This document shows, in pieces, positions 17,989 to 25,816 of a stretch of 38,477 nucleotides of DNA. The position numbers and the translations under genes were made by a program. The notes under the pieces were generated by a model, which did no database searches, had not been told where the DNA came from, and worked only from the letters and a program-made list of their open reading frames with translations. This stretch comes from CAZNPH01 sp964574985 (GTDB lineage: Bacteria > Bacteroidota > Bacteroidia > Bacteroidales > SM23-62). The first letter of the stretch is position 1, and every line of letters starts with the position of its first letter. The stretch is from NCBI GenBank assembly GCA_964574985.1, contig CAZNPH010000027.1, forward strand, positions 1-38,477, in the 5' to 3' direction.

Positions 17989-19515
17989 TCAGAATTCTTT
18001 TTCGCTGAAAACCAACGCTTCATAAGTAAAAATCTCCGCATTTTTCCAGCCGTCGGCTCCAATGCCTGCCTTTTGCGCGGCACAATGGCTCAACAGTTCC
18101 TCACGATCCCATCCCGTTTCCCGGGCAACCTGGGGCAAAAAAGTACCTGAGCGGATGCCTTTTTTGATATAGATCCCATGTTTTCCGGGAATAATTTCAT
18201 CAATGTCTTCGATTTTATCGAGGGGGGTAAGCACCGATATTTCAATGTTGATTGAATCAATTTCCCCTTTCTCTACCGGTCGGAACCGGGGATCCTTACA
18301 GGCAGCGGAAACGGCCATTTCCTGTACAATCCTGTACAAGGGTTGGTCGGGATTGAACCTTCCGATGCAGCCCCGGAGAGAACCCTTTTTGTGAATGGTT
18401 ACGAATGCTCCGGCAGCCCTGCACATATCCGGGGAAAATGAACCCCCTGGTTCCTCCGGCAGGGTGCCGTTTTTCAGATATTCTTCAATGGTTCTGCGGG
18501 CGAGGGCGAGAAGCTGTTTTTTCTCCCCTTCGCTCAGGTGAAATGTGTTTTTCTGTTTTTCCATCTTTTCAGATCCTTTGACAACGCAAGCGGACCAGTA
18601 ACCCACAACCCTTGAATCGTTACCGATCCCTGAATCCCCTGAATTCTGATATTCGACGGGGACAACCCGGAGGTCCTCCTTGTCCTCCATCATATGAAGC
18701 AGAGTGAGCACCGGTGTCCAGCCGCATATCGGAGTCTCTAAGTTAGGAATATTTTTTTCCCTGTGGTTTTGAATGGTTTCCATAAAAACACCCGGTGACC
18801 TGCTGGTGATTGCCTGCATGGTCATGCTGTCAACCCTGCAGGCATCACGGGAGGAAGGATAATGGGAGAAATCGGTGCTGATGATGAACAGGTTCCGTTC
18901 ATTGAAAAAAGGATTCAGTGCCCGGGCTATGTCCCTGCAAACATCAGCTGACCGGGTACCGAAAACCACAGGGACAATGGTACATTCTTCCTGCATGATG
19001 GTTTGCAGGAACGGCAACTGGACCTCAAGACAGTGCTCAAACAAATGCGCTTCTCTCTGAAAACTGAATACACGATGTTCCCTGATAAGCCGGTTGGCCA
19101 GGTCAATGTCCACCCTGACAAGTCCGAGGGGCGTCCGGTAATGCCCCCTGTTGTATATGGAAGCACCTGCAAAGGAAACACGGTGACCCGGCCCCAGGAT
19201 AAATATATGGTCATATTTTTTATACGGATCGATCTGACTGAAAGCATAGGCGGCAACCGTCCCGGAATAGGGATAACCTGCGTGCGGGGAAATGATGGCC
19301 AGGACTTTATTGGCATTGACCCGTGCAGAAGTGCCGGTGAATAACTGATCCAGCATACTCCGCAGGTTCTCCGGATCTGCCGGGTAAAACTGCCCCGAAT
19401 AAACGGGCATCCGGTTCACCGTTTCCCGGCCTGCCTGGGCTAAGCAGCGATTGACCGGAAACATACATATGATTACCAGGTTGATGGCAATAATATGGTG
19501 TAAAAAACGTCTCAT
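17989..19515 (-). CDS. amrB: AmmeMemoRadiSam B-A fusion: exported Memo-AMMECR1 protein
   Basis: The ATG at 19515 is preferred to the longer frame starting at 19560, because it yields a clean signal peptide (basic MRR, hydrophobic 7-20, likely cut after LAQ/A near 27-28). The 508-residue product joins a Memo domain (about 36-313) to an AMMECR1 domain (about 328-508). Memo marks are SPHAGYPYSG with H78, GPGH with H111, FEHCLEVQLPFL, STDFSHY and PICG with C264; H78, H111 and C264 align by spacing with the metal ligands of human MEMO1. AMMECR1 shows LRGCIG at 380-385. Fusion of the two partners supports direct cooperation. Export is inferred from the N-terminus and is notable, since these domains are usually thought of as cytosolic. 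It is the first gene of the operon. Confidence 0.88.
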   Translation of the reverse strand: MRRFLHHIIAINLVIICMFPVNRCLAQAGRETVNRMPVYSGQFYPADPENLRSMLDQLFTGTSARVNANKVLAIISPHAGYPYSGTVAAYAFSQIDPYKKYDHIFILGPGHRVSFAGASIYNRGHYRTPLGLVRVDIDLANRLIREHRVFSFQREAHLFEHCLEVQLPFLQTIMQEECTIVPVVFGTRSADVCRDIARALNPFFNERNLFIISTDFSHYPSSRDACRVDSMTMQAITSRSPGVFMETIQNHREKNIPNLETPICGWTPVLTLLHMMEDKEDLRVVPVEYQNSGDSGIGNDSRVVGYWSACVVKGSEKMEKQKNTFHLSEGEKKQLLALARRTIEEYLKNGTLPEEPGGSFSPDMCRAAGAFVTIHKKGSLRGCIGRFNPDQPLYRIVQEMAVSAACKDPRFRPVEKGEIDSINIEISVLTPLDKIEDIDEIIPGKHGIYIKKGIRSGTFLPQVARETGWDREELLSHCAAQKAGIGADGWKNAEIFTYEALVFSEKEF

Positions 19516-19579
19516 TTTTTGAAAGTTGAAGAACAAAAAAACCGGTTCTATGTTATACAAACGAAGTTAATTGAAATTC

Positions 19580-20227
19580 ATGCGAAAAAAAATCCAAATC
19601 ATATCATTCTTGTTTTTGCCCTTGCTGATCATGTCCTGTAACGTTTCCGGGCAAAACGAGATAAAAAAGAACCATCCGATGGACAAAAACAAAAACAGGG
19701 ATGCGGCAACTTTCGGAGGCGGCTGTTTTTGGTGCACAGAAGCCGTTTTTGAAAAACTTGACGGCGTATATTCTGTGGTTTCCGGTTATTCGGGAGGCCA
19801 TGCCGAAAACCCCTCATATGAAGAAGTTTGTTCTGGCACCACCGGTCATGCCGAAGTGGTCCGGGTAGAGTATGATCCGGGGGTCATTACCTACCGGGAA
19901 CTGCTCGAAGTTTTCTTTTCCGTTCATGATCCCACCACACTGAACAGGCAGGGAAATGACACCGGCACACAATACCGTTCAGAAATATTTTACCACAACG
20001 ACCAACAGCAACAGATCGCAAGGGAATTCAAGCAGGAATTGCAGTCCTCCGGCAAATTTTCAACCCCGGTGGTCACCGGGATCAGTCCGCTTAAAAATTT
20101 TTATGAAGCCGAAGCATATCACCAGGACTATTTCGAAAAAAAACCGAATAAAGCATACTGCAGGATGGTTATTGAGCCTAAGCTCAGGAAATTTGAGAAT
20201 TTATTCGGCACGAAGCTCAAAGAATGA
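19580..20227 (+). CDS. msrA: peptide methionine-S-sulfoxide reductase MsrA, lipoprotein
   Basis: Reduces the S-diastereomer of methionine sulfoxide in proteins. The ATG at 19580 is preferred over an in-frame TTG at 19571. This gives 215 residues with a lipoprotein signal peptide ending LLIMSC (Cys20), so the enzyme is anchored in the envelope. The MsrA domain begins near residue 42 with GGGCFWCTEAVF, catalytic Cys49, and continues with YSGGHAENPSYEEVCSGTTG and HDPTTLNRQGND, ending in AYCRMVIEPKLRKF. It is divergent from the Memo-AMMECR1 gene; only 64 bases separate the two starts, so their promoters must overlap or abut. That suggests a shared role in envelope redox maintenance, which is inference. 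Confidence 0.94.
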   Translation: MRKKIQIISFLFLPLLIMSCNVSGQNEIKKNHPMDKNKNRDAATFGGGCFWCTEAVFEKLDGVYSVVSGYSGGHAENPSYEEVCSGTTGHAEVVRVEYDPGVITYRELLEVFFSVHDPTTLNRQGNDTGTQYRSEIFYHNDQQQQIAREFKQELQSSGKFSTPVVTGISPLKNFYEAEAYHQDYFEKKPNKAYCRMVIEPKLRKFENLFGTKLKE

Positions 20228-20242
20228 TAAGCATCCGCTCTG

Positions 20243-20971
20243 CTAAAAAAGGGAAGGTTCCCATTTTTCGACCGCGGGATGGGAATCCGATCGCAACACA
20301 GCCATAAAGGCCAGCAATGTTTTCCGGGCATCGCCGACCGGCAGGTAAAATGCATCCCAGTTCTCGCTGTCTTCACCGTCATGATTCGGGATCACATGGT
20401 CAAAATGGATCGCTTCCTTCATTTCAGCATACGCACTGCCGGCTCTTCTTTCAATATTCTGCAAGTCACTCAGGGACAATTCCTTTTTTTGCCGGCGTGT
20501 TCTGCGCAATAGCTTTCTTTGCATCATATCTTTCACCACCTGCTGTAAAAATGATTCGCCCTGTGTGTGGATGAATTCACGGACCTCTTCTTTGGACAGG
20601 GGAGAGATGAATACGCTGATCTTTTCGATTTGCCTGAGTTTTTGATGCTCGAGAAGTACTTTTCCGATGAAGGGGTTCCCTTCGAAAAAAACAGGACTTT
20701 TCTTCAGATCCGTCACCAGTTCTTTAACATGCAGGGCCTGGAGATCCCCCCTTACGTCCATAACCACAAAATCAGGATTGTTATCCAACTTCCCGATCCG
20801 GTGACGTGACCTGAAATGATAGTCCGCTCCGTCCGTTTCGCCAGGCCTGGGTTCCCGGCTGTTATACAAAACCAGGTTTTTCATTCCTTTTTTCACCTCA
20901 GGATAAAGCCGGGATATTGCTTTGTCCAGCGGACTTTTCCCGATGCATGACGGACCGGATAATATGACCAT
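20243..20971 (-). CDS. guanylate-kinase-like P-loop protein, divergent
   Basis: I chose the ATG at 20971 over an in-frame TTG at 20983; the product is 242 residues, longer than normal guanylate kinase (about 190-210). It opens with a P-loop SGPSCIGKSP, in which the Thr/Ser after GKS of true GMP kinases is Pro. The GMP-binding stretch SREPRPGETDGADYHF is well kept. Beyond this point the usual YGTS and the lid arginines are not evident, and the C-terminus has a Lys/Arg-rich stretch (RKLLRRTRRQKK) and ends in HFDHVIPNHDGEDSENWDAF. A nucleotide-binding regulatory or modified kinase role is possible; the housekeeping Gmk is probably elsewhere. It converges with msrA across 15 bases. Confidence 0.7.
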   Translation of the reverse strand: MVILSGPSCIGKSPLDKAISRLYPEVKKGMKNLVLYNSREPRPGETDGADYHFRSRHRIGKLDNNPDFVVMDVRGDLQALHVKELVTDLKKSPVFFEGNPFIGKVLLEHQKLRQIEKISVFISPLSKEEVREFIHTQGESFLQQVVKDMMQRKLLRRTRRQKKELSLSDLQNIERRAGSAYAEMKEAIHFDHVIPNHDGEDSENWDAFYLPVGDARKTLLAFMAVLRSDSHPAVEKWEPSLF

Positions 20972-21047
20972 TTTGTTTTTCAAGCGAATTAATATTTAGC
21001 ACTTTATAATATCAGCTCAAATGCTTTGATCTTTTGTTGCCGGCCTC

Positions 21048-21073
21048 CCGCCTTATCGGTGATGTGGGTTTCA
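21048..21073 (+). repeat. Dispersed repeat, copy 2
   Basis: 23 of 26 bases match 14242-14267. This copy is enclosed by arms TTGCCG (21037-21042) and CGGCAA (21074-21079). It lies in the 237-base gap between the guanylate-kinase-like gene and leuA, the longest gene-free stretch of the window. Apart from this repeat and the palindrome at 21098-21112 I see nothing else definite there. Confidence 0.6.
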
Positions 21074-21097
21074 CGGCAATGGATTGACGGTTCGGCA

Positions 21098-21112
21098 CCT
21101 TGTTATACAAGG
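21098..21112. promoter_or_regulatory. 15-base palindrome upstream of leuA
   Basis: CCTTG-TTATA-CAAGG is a perfect inverted repeat 96 bases before the leuA ATG. It may be an operator for leuA or for the divergent kinase-like gene; there is no further support. A similar TCTTG-N5-CAAGA lies just before the KamA-family gene at 36186-36200. Confidence 0.35.
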
Positions 21113-21208
21113 GTTTTGGATATAATAAACAGCTTGCATGGCATAATTCATTTTTATTTGCTTCTTTTGTAAAATGATTTTTGCGCATTTCAAAAATACA
21201 TAAAAACA

Positions 21209-22705
21209 ATGGACCAAAACAGGGTATACATATTTGATACGACATTGCGTGACGGGGAACAGGTACCGGGATGCCAGCTAAATACCATTGAGAAAATTGA
21301 AATAGCAAAGGGACTTGAATCCCTGGGGGTGGATATTATCGAAGCGGGATTCCCCATCTCCAGTCCGGGCGATTTCAAATCGGTTGTGGAAATATCCAGG
21401 AATATCTCCAGGTCGGTGATATGCGGACTCACCCGGGCGGTCAAAAAGGACATAGATGTTGCAGCTGATGCACTGAAACACGCAAAAAGGCCCAGGATCC
21501 ACACCGGAATCGGCACTTCGGAATATCACATCAAATACAAACTGAATTCAACCCGTGAAAAGATCATTGAAAGGGCTGCCGATGCAGTCAAATATGCAAA
21601 AAAATACGTTGAGGATGTGGAATTCTACGCCGAAGATGCCGGAAGGACCGACAATGATTATCTGGCCAGGGTAGTGGAAGCAGTGATTAAAGCGGGGGCC
21701 ACAGTGGTCAACATACCCGATACAACCGGGTATACGCTGCCCGATGAATTCGGAGGCAAGATCAGGTATCTCAAAGAGCATGTGCCCAATATCGATCAGG
21801 CCATTATTTCCGTTCATTGCCACAATGATCTCGGAATGGCTACCGCCAACAGCATGAGCGGACTGATCAACGGTGCGCGTCAGGTGGAAGTGACAGTCAA
21901 CGGGATCGGGGAACGCGCGGGCAATACCTCCCTGGAAGAAATTGCCATGATCATTTACAGCCGGAAAAACCTGGACCTGTATACCAACATCCGGTCAAAA
22001 GGGTTATACAAGATCAGCCGGACCGTTTCCACCCTGATGAGAATGCCCGTACAGCCAAACAAGGCCATTGTCGGACGAAATGCATTTGCCCATTCTTCCG
22101 GAATCCACCAGGATGGCATCCTGAAGAGGAGGGAAAACTATGAGATCATCAATCCCCATACGGTTGGGATCACCGAATCTTCCATTTTTCTGACGGCAAG
22201 AAGCGGAAGGGCCGCGCTGAAGCACAGGATCGAAAAACTGGGCTTTTCATTCGGCAAACAAAAACTGGACAAGCTGTACCAGCAGTTCCTTGAGTATGCA
22301 GACAACCGGAAAGCGGTCAATGATGAGGATTTGCTTATACTCATCGGGGACGAAAGAAGAGAAGACCGCTCCATCAGGTTGAAAAGCCTTCAGGTCCTCT
22401 GTGGAAAAGGGACCCGGCCGGTGGCCAACGTCCGTTTGCAGATCCGGAACGATGAATTCATGGAGACGGCTACAGGGAACGGTCCGATCGATGCATCCTT
22501 CACAGCGGTAAACAAAATCCTCAAAAAACGGGTAAGACTTGAAGAATTCCTGATCCAGGCGATCACACGGGGCAAGGATGATGTTGGCAAGGTACATATA
22601 CAGATCCACTACAAGGGTGTGATGTATTACGGTTTTTCCGCCAATACGGACATTGTTACCGCATCCCTCGAAGCATACCTGGATGCACTTTCACAAATCG
22701 TTTAA
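21209..22705 (+). CDS. leuA: 2-isopropylmalate synthase
   Basis: Condenses 2-ketoisovalerate with acetyl-CoA in the first step of leucine synthesis. It has 498 residues: an N-terminal TIM barrel opening FDTTLRDGEQVPGCQL, the metal-binding HCHNDLG, the NGIGERAGNTSLEE motif, GRNAFAHSSGIHQDG, and a C-terminal LeuA dimer/allosteric domain (about 380-498). The presence of that domain implies leucine feedback inhibition. The HSSGIHQDG stretch and the adjacent leuCDB support LeuA rather than homocitrate or citramalate synthase. It is the first gene of leuACDB; leuC starts 12 bases after its stop. Confidence 0.95.
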   Translation: MDQNRVYIFDTTLRDGEQVPGCQLNTIEKIEIAKGLESLGVDIIEAGFPISSPGDFKSVVEISRNISRSVICGLTRAVKKDIDVAADALKHAKRPRIHTGIGTSEYHIKYKLNSTREKIIERAADAVKYAKKYVEDVEFYAEDAGRTDNDYLARVVEAVIKAGATVVNIPDTTGYTLPDEFGGKIRYLKEHVPNIDQAIISVHCHNDLGMATANSMSGLINGARQVEVTVNGIGERAGNTSLEEIAMIIYSRKNLDLYTNIRSKGLYKISRTVSTLMRMPVQPNKAIVGRNAFAHSSGIHQDGILKRRENYEIINPHTVGITESSIFLTARSGRAALKHRIEKLGFSFGKQKLDKLYQQFLEYADNRKAVNDEDLLILIGDERREDRSIRLKSLQVLCGKGTRPVANVRLQIRNDEFMETATGNGPIDASFTAVNKILKKRVRLEEFLIQAITRGKDDVGKVHIQIHYKGVMYYGFSANTDIVTASLEAYLDALSQIV

Positions 22706-22717
22706 TCCGGAACGGAA

Positions 22718-24097
22718 ATGGGCCAGACCTTATTTGACAAAATATGGGATCAGCATGTTATTGAGAGAATTCCGGAAGGACCGGATGTACTTTTCATTGA
22801 CCGGCACTTCATCCATGAAGTTACCAGTCCGCAAGCCTTTGACGGACTCGCCAACCGGAATGTCCCGGTGATGATGCCCGAACGGGTTACGGCCACTGCC
22901 GACCACAACGTGCCCACCATTGACCAGCATCTTCCCATCCGGGATGAATTGTCACGGATCCAGGTGGACCAGTTGACTGAAAACTGCCGTAAGTACGGGA
23001 TCAGGTTGTACGGATTGGGGCATCCTTTTCACGGCATTGTACATATTATCGGACCTGAACTCGGACTCACGCTGCCCGGCCAGACCATTGTTTGCGGCGA
23101 CAGCCATACAGCCACCCATGGCGCACTGGGAACCATTGCCTTCGGCATCGGCACCAGTGAAGTGGAAATGGTTCTTGCCACCCAGTGCCTGCTTCAATAC
23201 AGGCCAAAAAAGATGAGGATCAATATTGACGGAGATCTTGCGGAAGGCGTGGTCTCCAAAGATGTGATCCTGCATATCATTGCCGGACTCACCACAAGCG
23301 GCGGTACAGGATTTTTTGTTGAATATGCCGGAACAACCGTACGGAACATGTCCATGGAAGCCAGGATGACCATCTGCAATATGAGCATTGAAATGGGGGC
23401 CAGGGGCGGACTCATAGTGCCGGACGAAACCACCTTCGAATACGTCCGCGGACGCAGGTTCAGCCCCCGCGGAAAAGATTTTGAAAAAGCGGTTGAATCC
23501 TGGAGAAAACTGAAGAGTGATGCAAATCCGGCATTCGACCGGGAACATTCCTTCCGGGCGGAAGAAATCGAACCCATGATTACATACGGTACCAATCCGG
23601 GCATGGGAATGAAGATCAACGATCCGGTCCCCGAACCGGCGGATGAAACCGGGGAAAAGGCCTTGAAATACATGGACCTTGTTCCCGGACAAAAACTGGT
23701 GGGCAAAAGCATCAATTATGTCTTTATGGGAAGCTGCACCAACGGACGCATTGAAGATTTCAGGGAAGCAGCCCGGCTGATCCGGGGAAAGAAAAAAGCT
23801 CCCAACGTAAAGGCATATCTGGTGCCGGGCTCGGTGCATGTACAAAAACAACTGGCCGAAGAAGGGCTTGCCGCAACATATGAAGAAGCCGGTTTTGAAG
23901 TCCGCCAACCGGGTTGTTCAGCCTGCCTGGGCATGAACGATGACAAAGTTCCTCCGGAAGAATATTGTGTTTCCACATCCAACAGGAATTTTGAGGGCAG
24001 GCAGGGGCCACGGGCCAGGACCCTTCTTGCGAGTCCGCTTACCGCTGTAGCCACAGCTTGTGCCGGAAAAATAACCGATCCGCGAACACTGATCTGA
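22718..24097 (+). CDS. leuC: 3-isopropylmalate dehydratase large subunit
   Basis: Isomerises 2- to 3-isopropylmalate with LeuD. It has 459 residues, normal length. It opens GQTLFDKIWDQHVI and carries VCGDSHTATHGALG, the first cluster ligand in MGSCTNGRIEDF, and the remaining two in GCSACLGMN, so all three [4Fe-4S] cysteines are present. The gene starts 12 bases after leuA, and leuD begins three bases after its stop, so this is a compact operon. Confidence 0.96.
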   Translation: MGQTLFDKIWDQHVIERIPEGPDVLFIDRHFIHEVTSPQAFDGLANRNVPVMMPERVTATADHNVPTIDQHLPIRDELSRIQVDQLTENCRKYGIRLYGLGHPFHGIVHIIGPELGLTLPGQTIVCGDSHTATHGALGTIAFGIGTSEVEMVLATQCLLQYRPKKMRINIDGDLAEGVVSKDVILHIIAGLTTSGGTGFFVEYAGTTVRNMSMEARMTICNMSIEMGARGGLIVPDETTFEYVRGRRFSPRGKDFEKAVESWRKLKSDANPAFDREHSFRAEEIEPMITYGTNPGMGMKINDPVPEPADETGEKALKYMDLVPGQKLVGKSINYVFMGSCTNGRIEDFREAARLIRGKKKAPNVKAYLVPGSVHVQKQLAEEGLAATYEEAGFEVRQPGCSACLGMNDDKVPPEEYCVSTSNRNFEGRQGPRARTLLASPLTAVATACAGKITDPRTLI

Positions 24098-24100
24098 AAA

Positions 24101-24700
24101 ATGGAAAAATTCACCACCCTGACATCCACCTGTGTACCCCTGAAGGTAGATGACATCGATACCGATCGGATCATCCCCTCAAGATTTCTGAAAGCTACCA
24201 CCCGCGAGGGTTTCGGTGAAAATCTTTTCAGGGACTGGAGATACCATGAAGACGGTACACCCGGAAAGGATTTCCCGCTGAATGACAAACGGTACAGGGG
24301 AGCGATCCTGCTTGCAGGCAGGAATTTTGGATGTGGTTCATCCAGGGAGCACGCTGCATGGGCATTGTATGACTATGGCTTCAGGGCGATCGTTTCCAGC
24401 GATTTTGCGGACATATTCCGGAACAACGCCCTCAACAATGGCCTGCTGCCGGTAAAGGTTTCTTCCGGATTCATGGAGAAACTGTTTGAAATGGTGGAAA
24501 GTGATCCGGGTTCAACCGCAACCATTGATCTCCGGAACCAGATAATACAGGCAGATAAAATAAAGCAGAGTGAAAGGTTTGAGATCAATCCGTATAAAAA
24601 GCAATGCCTGATCAGGGGATTTGATGATATAGATTACCTGTTGAACATCAGGGAAAAAATTCTGGATTATGCAAAAAAAAGGAAAAAACAGGCATTTTAA
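24101..24700 (+). CDS. leuD: 3-isopropylmalate dehydratase small subunit
   Basis: Swivel-domain partner of LeuC, 199 residues. It shows DDIDTDRIIPSRFLK near the N-terminus, GCGSSREHAAWAL in the middle, and the following SDFADIFRNNALNNGLLPV. Its last 32 bases overlap the start of leuB in another frame, which implies translational coupling. Confidence 0.96.
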   Translation: MEKFTTLTSTCVPLKVDDIDTDRIIPSRFLKATTREGFGENLFRDWRYHEDGTPGKDFPLNDKRYRGAILLAGRNFGCGSSREHAAWALYDYGFRAIVSSDFADIFRNNALNNGLLPVKVSSGFMEKLFEMVESDPGSTATIDLRNQIIQADKIKQSERFEINPYKKQCLIRGFDDIDYLLNIREKILDYAKKRKKQAF

Positions 24701-25742
24701 CATTGCCGTGCTTCCGGGTGACGGCATTGGACCCGAAATAACCAAAGAGGCGATCAAAGTGCTGGAAAAAGCAGGGGAGAAATTCGGCTTTTCCCTGAAA
24801 ATGAAGGAAGGATTGATAGGTGCAGCAGGCATACGGAAAAAAAACAACCCCTGCCCTCCGGAAACCATTCATACATGCAGAACGTCGGACGCAATCCTGC
24901 TCGGAGCCGTCGGGGATCCGGAATTTGACAATAATCCATCCGCCCCGGTCAGGCCTGAACAGGGATTGCTCAGAATACGAAAGGAACTCGGCCTGTTCGC
25001 CAATATACGGCCGGTCAGGACTTACACGTCCCTGCTGAAGCAGTCCCCGCTCAAGGATCATATCGCGGCAGGGACTGATTTCATAGTATACAGGGAACTT
25101 ACCGGAGGCATATATTTCGGCGAAAAGGGGACCAGTGAAGACGGAAGCGTTTCATTTGACCGGTCGGAATACTCCCGCGATGAAATACTGAACATCAGCC
25201 GTCTCGCCTTTTCAGCCGCCGAAAAAAGAAACAAAAAACTGACCCTGGTTGACAAAGCCAATGTGCTGGAAACTTCCAGGCTCTGGCGGAAGGTCGTCAT
25301 GGAGGAATCCACCCGTCACCCCCTGGTGGATGTCAATTATCTATATGTTGACAATGCAGCCATGCAGATCATCCTGAACCCGTCTTCCTTTGATGTGGTG
25401 CTTACCGAGAATATGTTCGGAGATATCCTGACCGATGAAGCTTCGGTGATCGCCGGTTCAATCGGCATCCTTCCCTCTGCTTCCGTTGGATTTGACAATG
25501 CACTTTTTGAGCCCATTCACGGTTCATATCCCCAGGCAGCCGGAAAAAACCTGGCCAATCCCATGGCCACCATTCTGTCTGTGGCCATGATGCTGGACCA
25601 CCTGAATCTTCCGGAAGCCGGCGAATGTATCAGGAATGCAGTGGATGCGGCACTGAAAAACGGAAAAGCCACTGCAGACATCAACCGGAAGAATCCTTTG
25701 TCCACAACAGCAGTGGGGGATTATATCCGTTCAGTAATGTAA
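24669..25742 (+). CDS. leuB: 3-isopropylmalate dehydrogenase
   Basis: NAD-dependent oxidative decarboxylation of 3-isopropylmalate, the last step of the leucine-specific branch before transamination. It has 357 residues. The N-terminus IAVLPGDGIGPEITKEA and the signature ENMFGDILTDEASVIAGSIG are clear. The start at 24669 lies inside leuD, a 32-base overlap. No later ATG precedes the PGDGIGPE motif, so this start is well supported. No ilv genes are in the window. Confidence 0.96.
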   Translation: MQKKGKNRHFNIAVLPGDGIGPEITKEAIKVLEKAGEKFGFSLKMKEGLIGAAGIRKKNNPCPPETIHTCRTSDAILLGAVGDPEFDNNPSAPVRPEQGLLRIRKELGLFANIRPVRTYTSLLKQSPLKDHIAAGTDFIVYRELTGGIYFGEKGTSEDGSVSFDRSEYSRDEILNISRLAFSAAEKRNKKLTLVDKANVLETSRLWRKVVMEESTRHPLVDVNYLYVDNAAMQIILNPSSFDVVLTENMFGDILTDEASVIAGSIGILPSASVGFDNALFEPIHGSYPQAAGKNLANPMATILSVAMMLDHLNLPEAGECIRNAVDAALKNGKATADINRKNPLSTTAVGDYIRSVM

Positions 25743-25767
25743 TCCCGCCCAGACCACGAATGTTGAC

Positions 25768-25793
25768 CGGGACGGCACCATCATTCCGTCCCG
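25768..25793. terminator. Hairpin between convergent leuB and ATPase genes
   Basis: Perfect 8-base stem CGGGACGG / CCGTCCCG around a 10-base loop, in the 74-base gap between two convergent stops. A bidirectional terminator role fits the position, but neither side has a T-tract, so it is not a textbook intrinsic terminator. Confidence 0.5.
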
Positions 25794-25816
25794 CGAAAAC
25801 AAGAAGCAATAATCTT

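Noticed and set aside
22952..23908. Minus-strand open frame of 318 codons
   Set aside because: It is antisense to leuC, whose Fe-S and substrate motifs are intact; the Phe/His/Gly-rich product is typical of a shadow frame.
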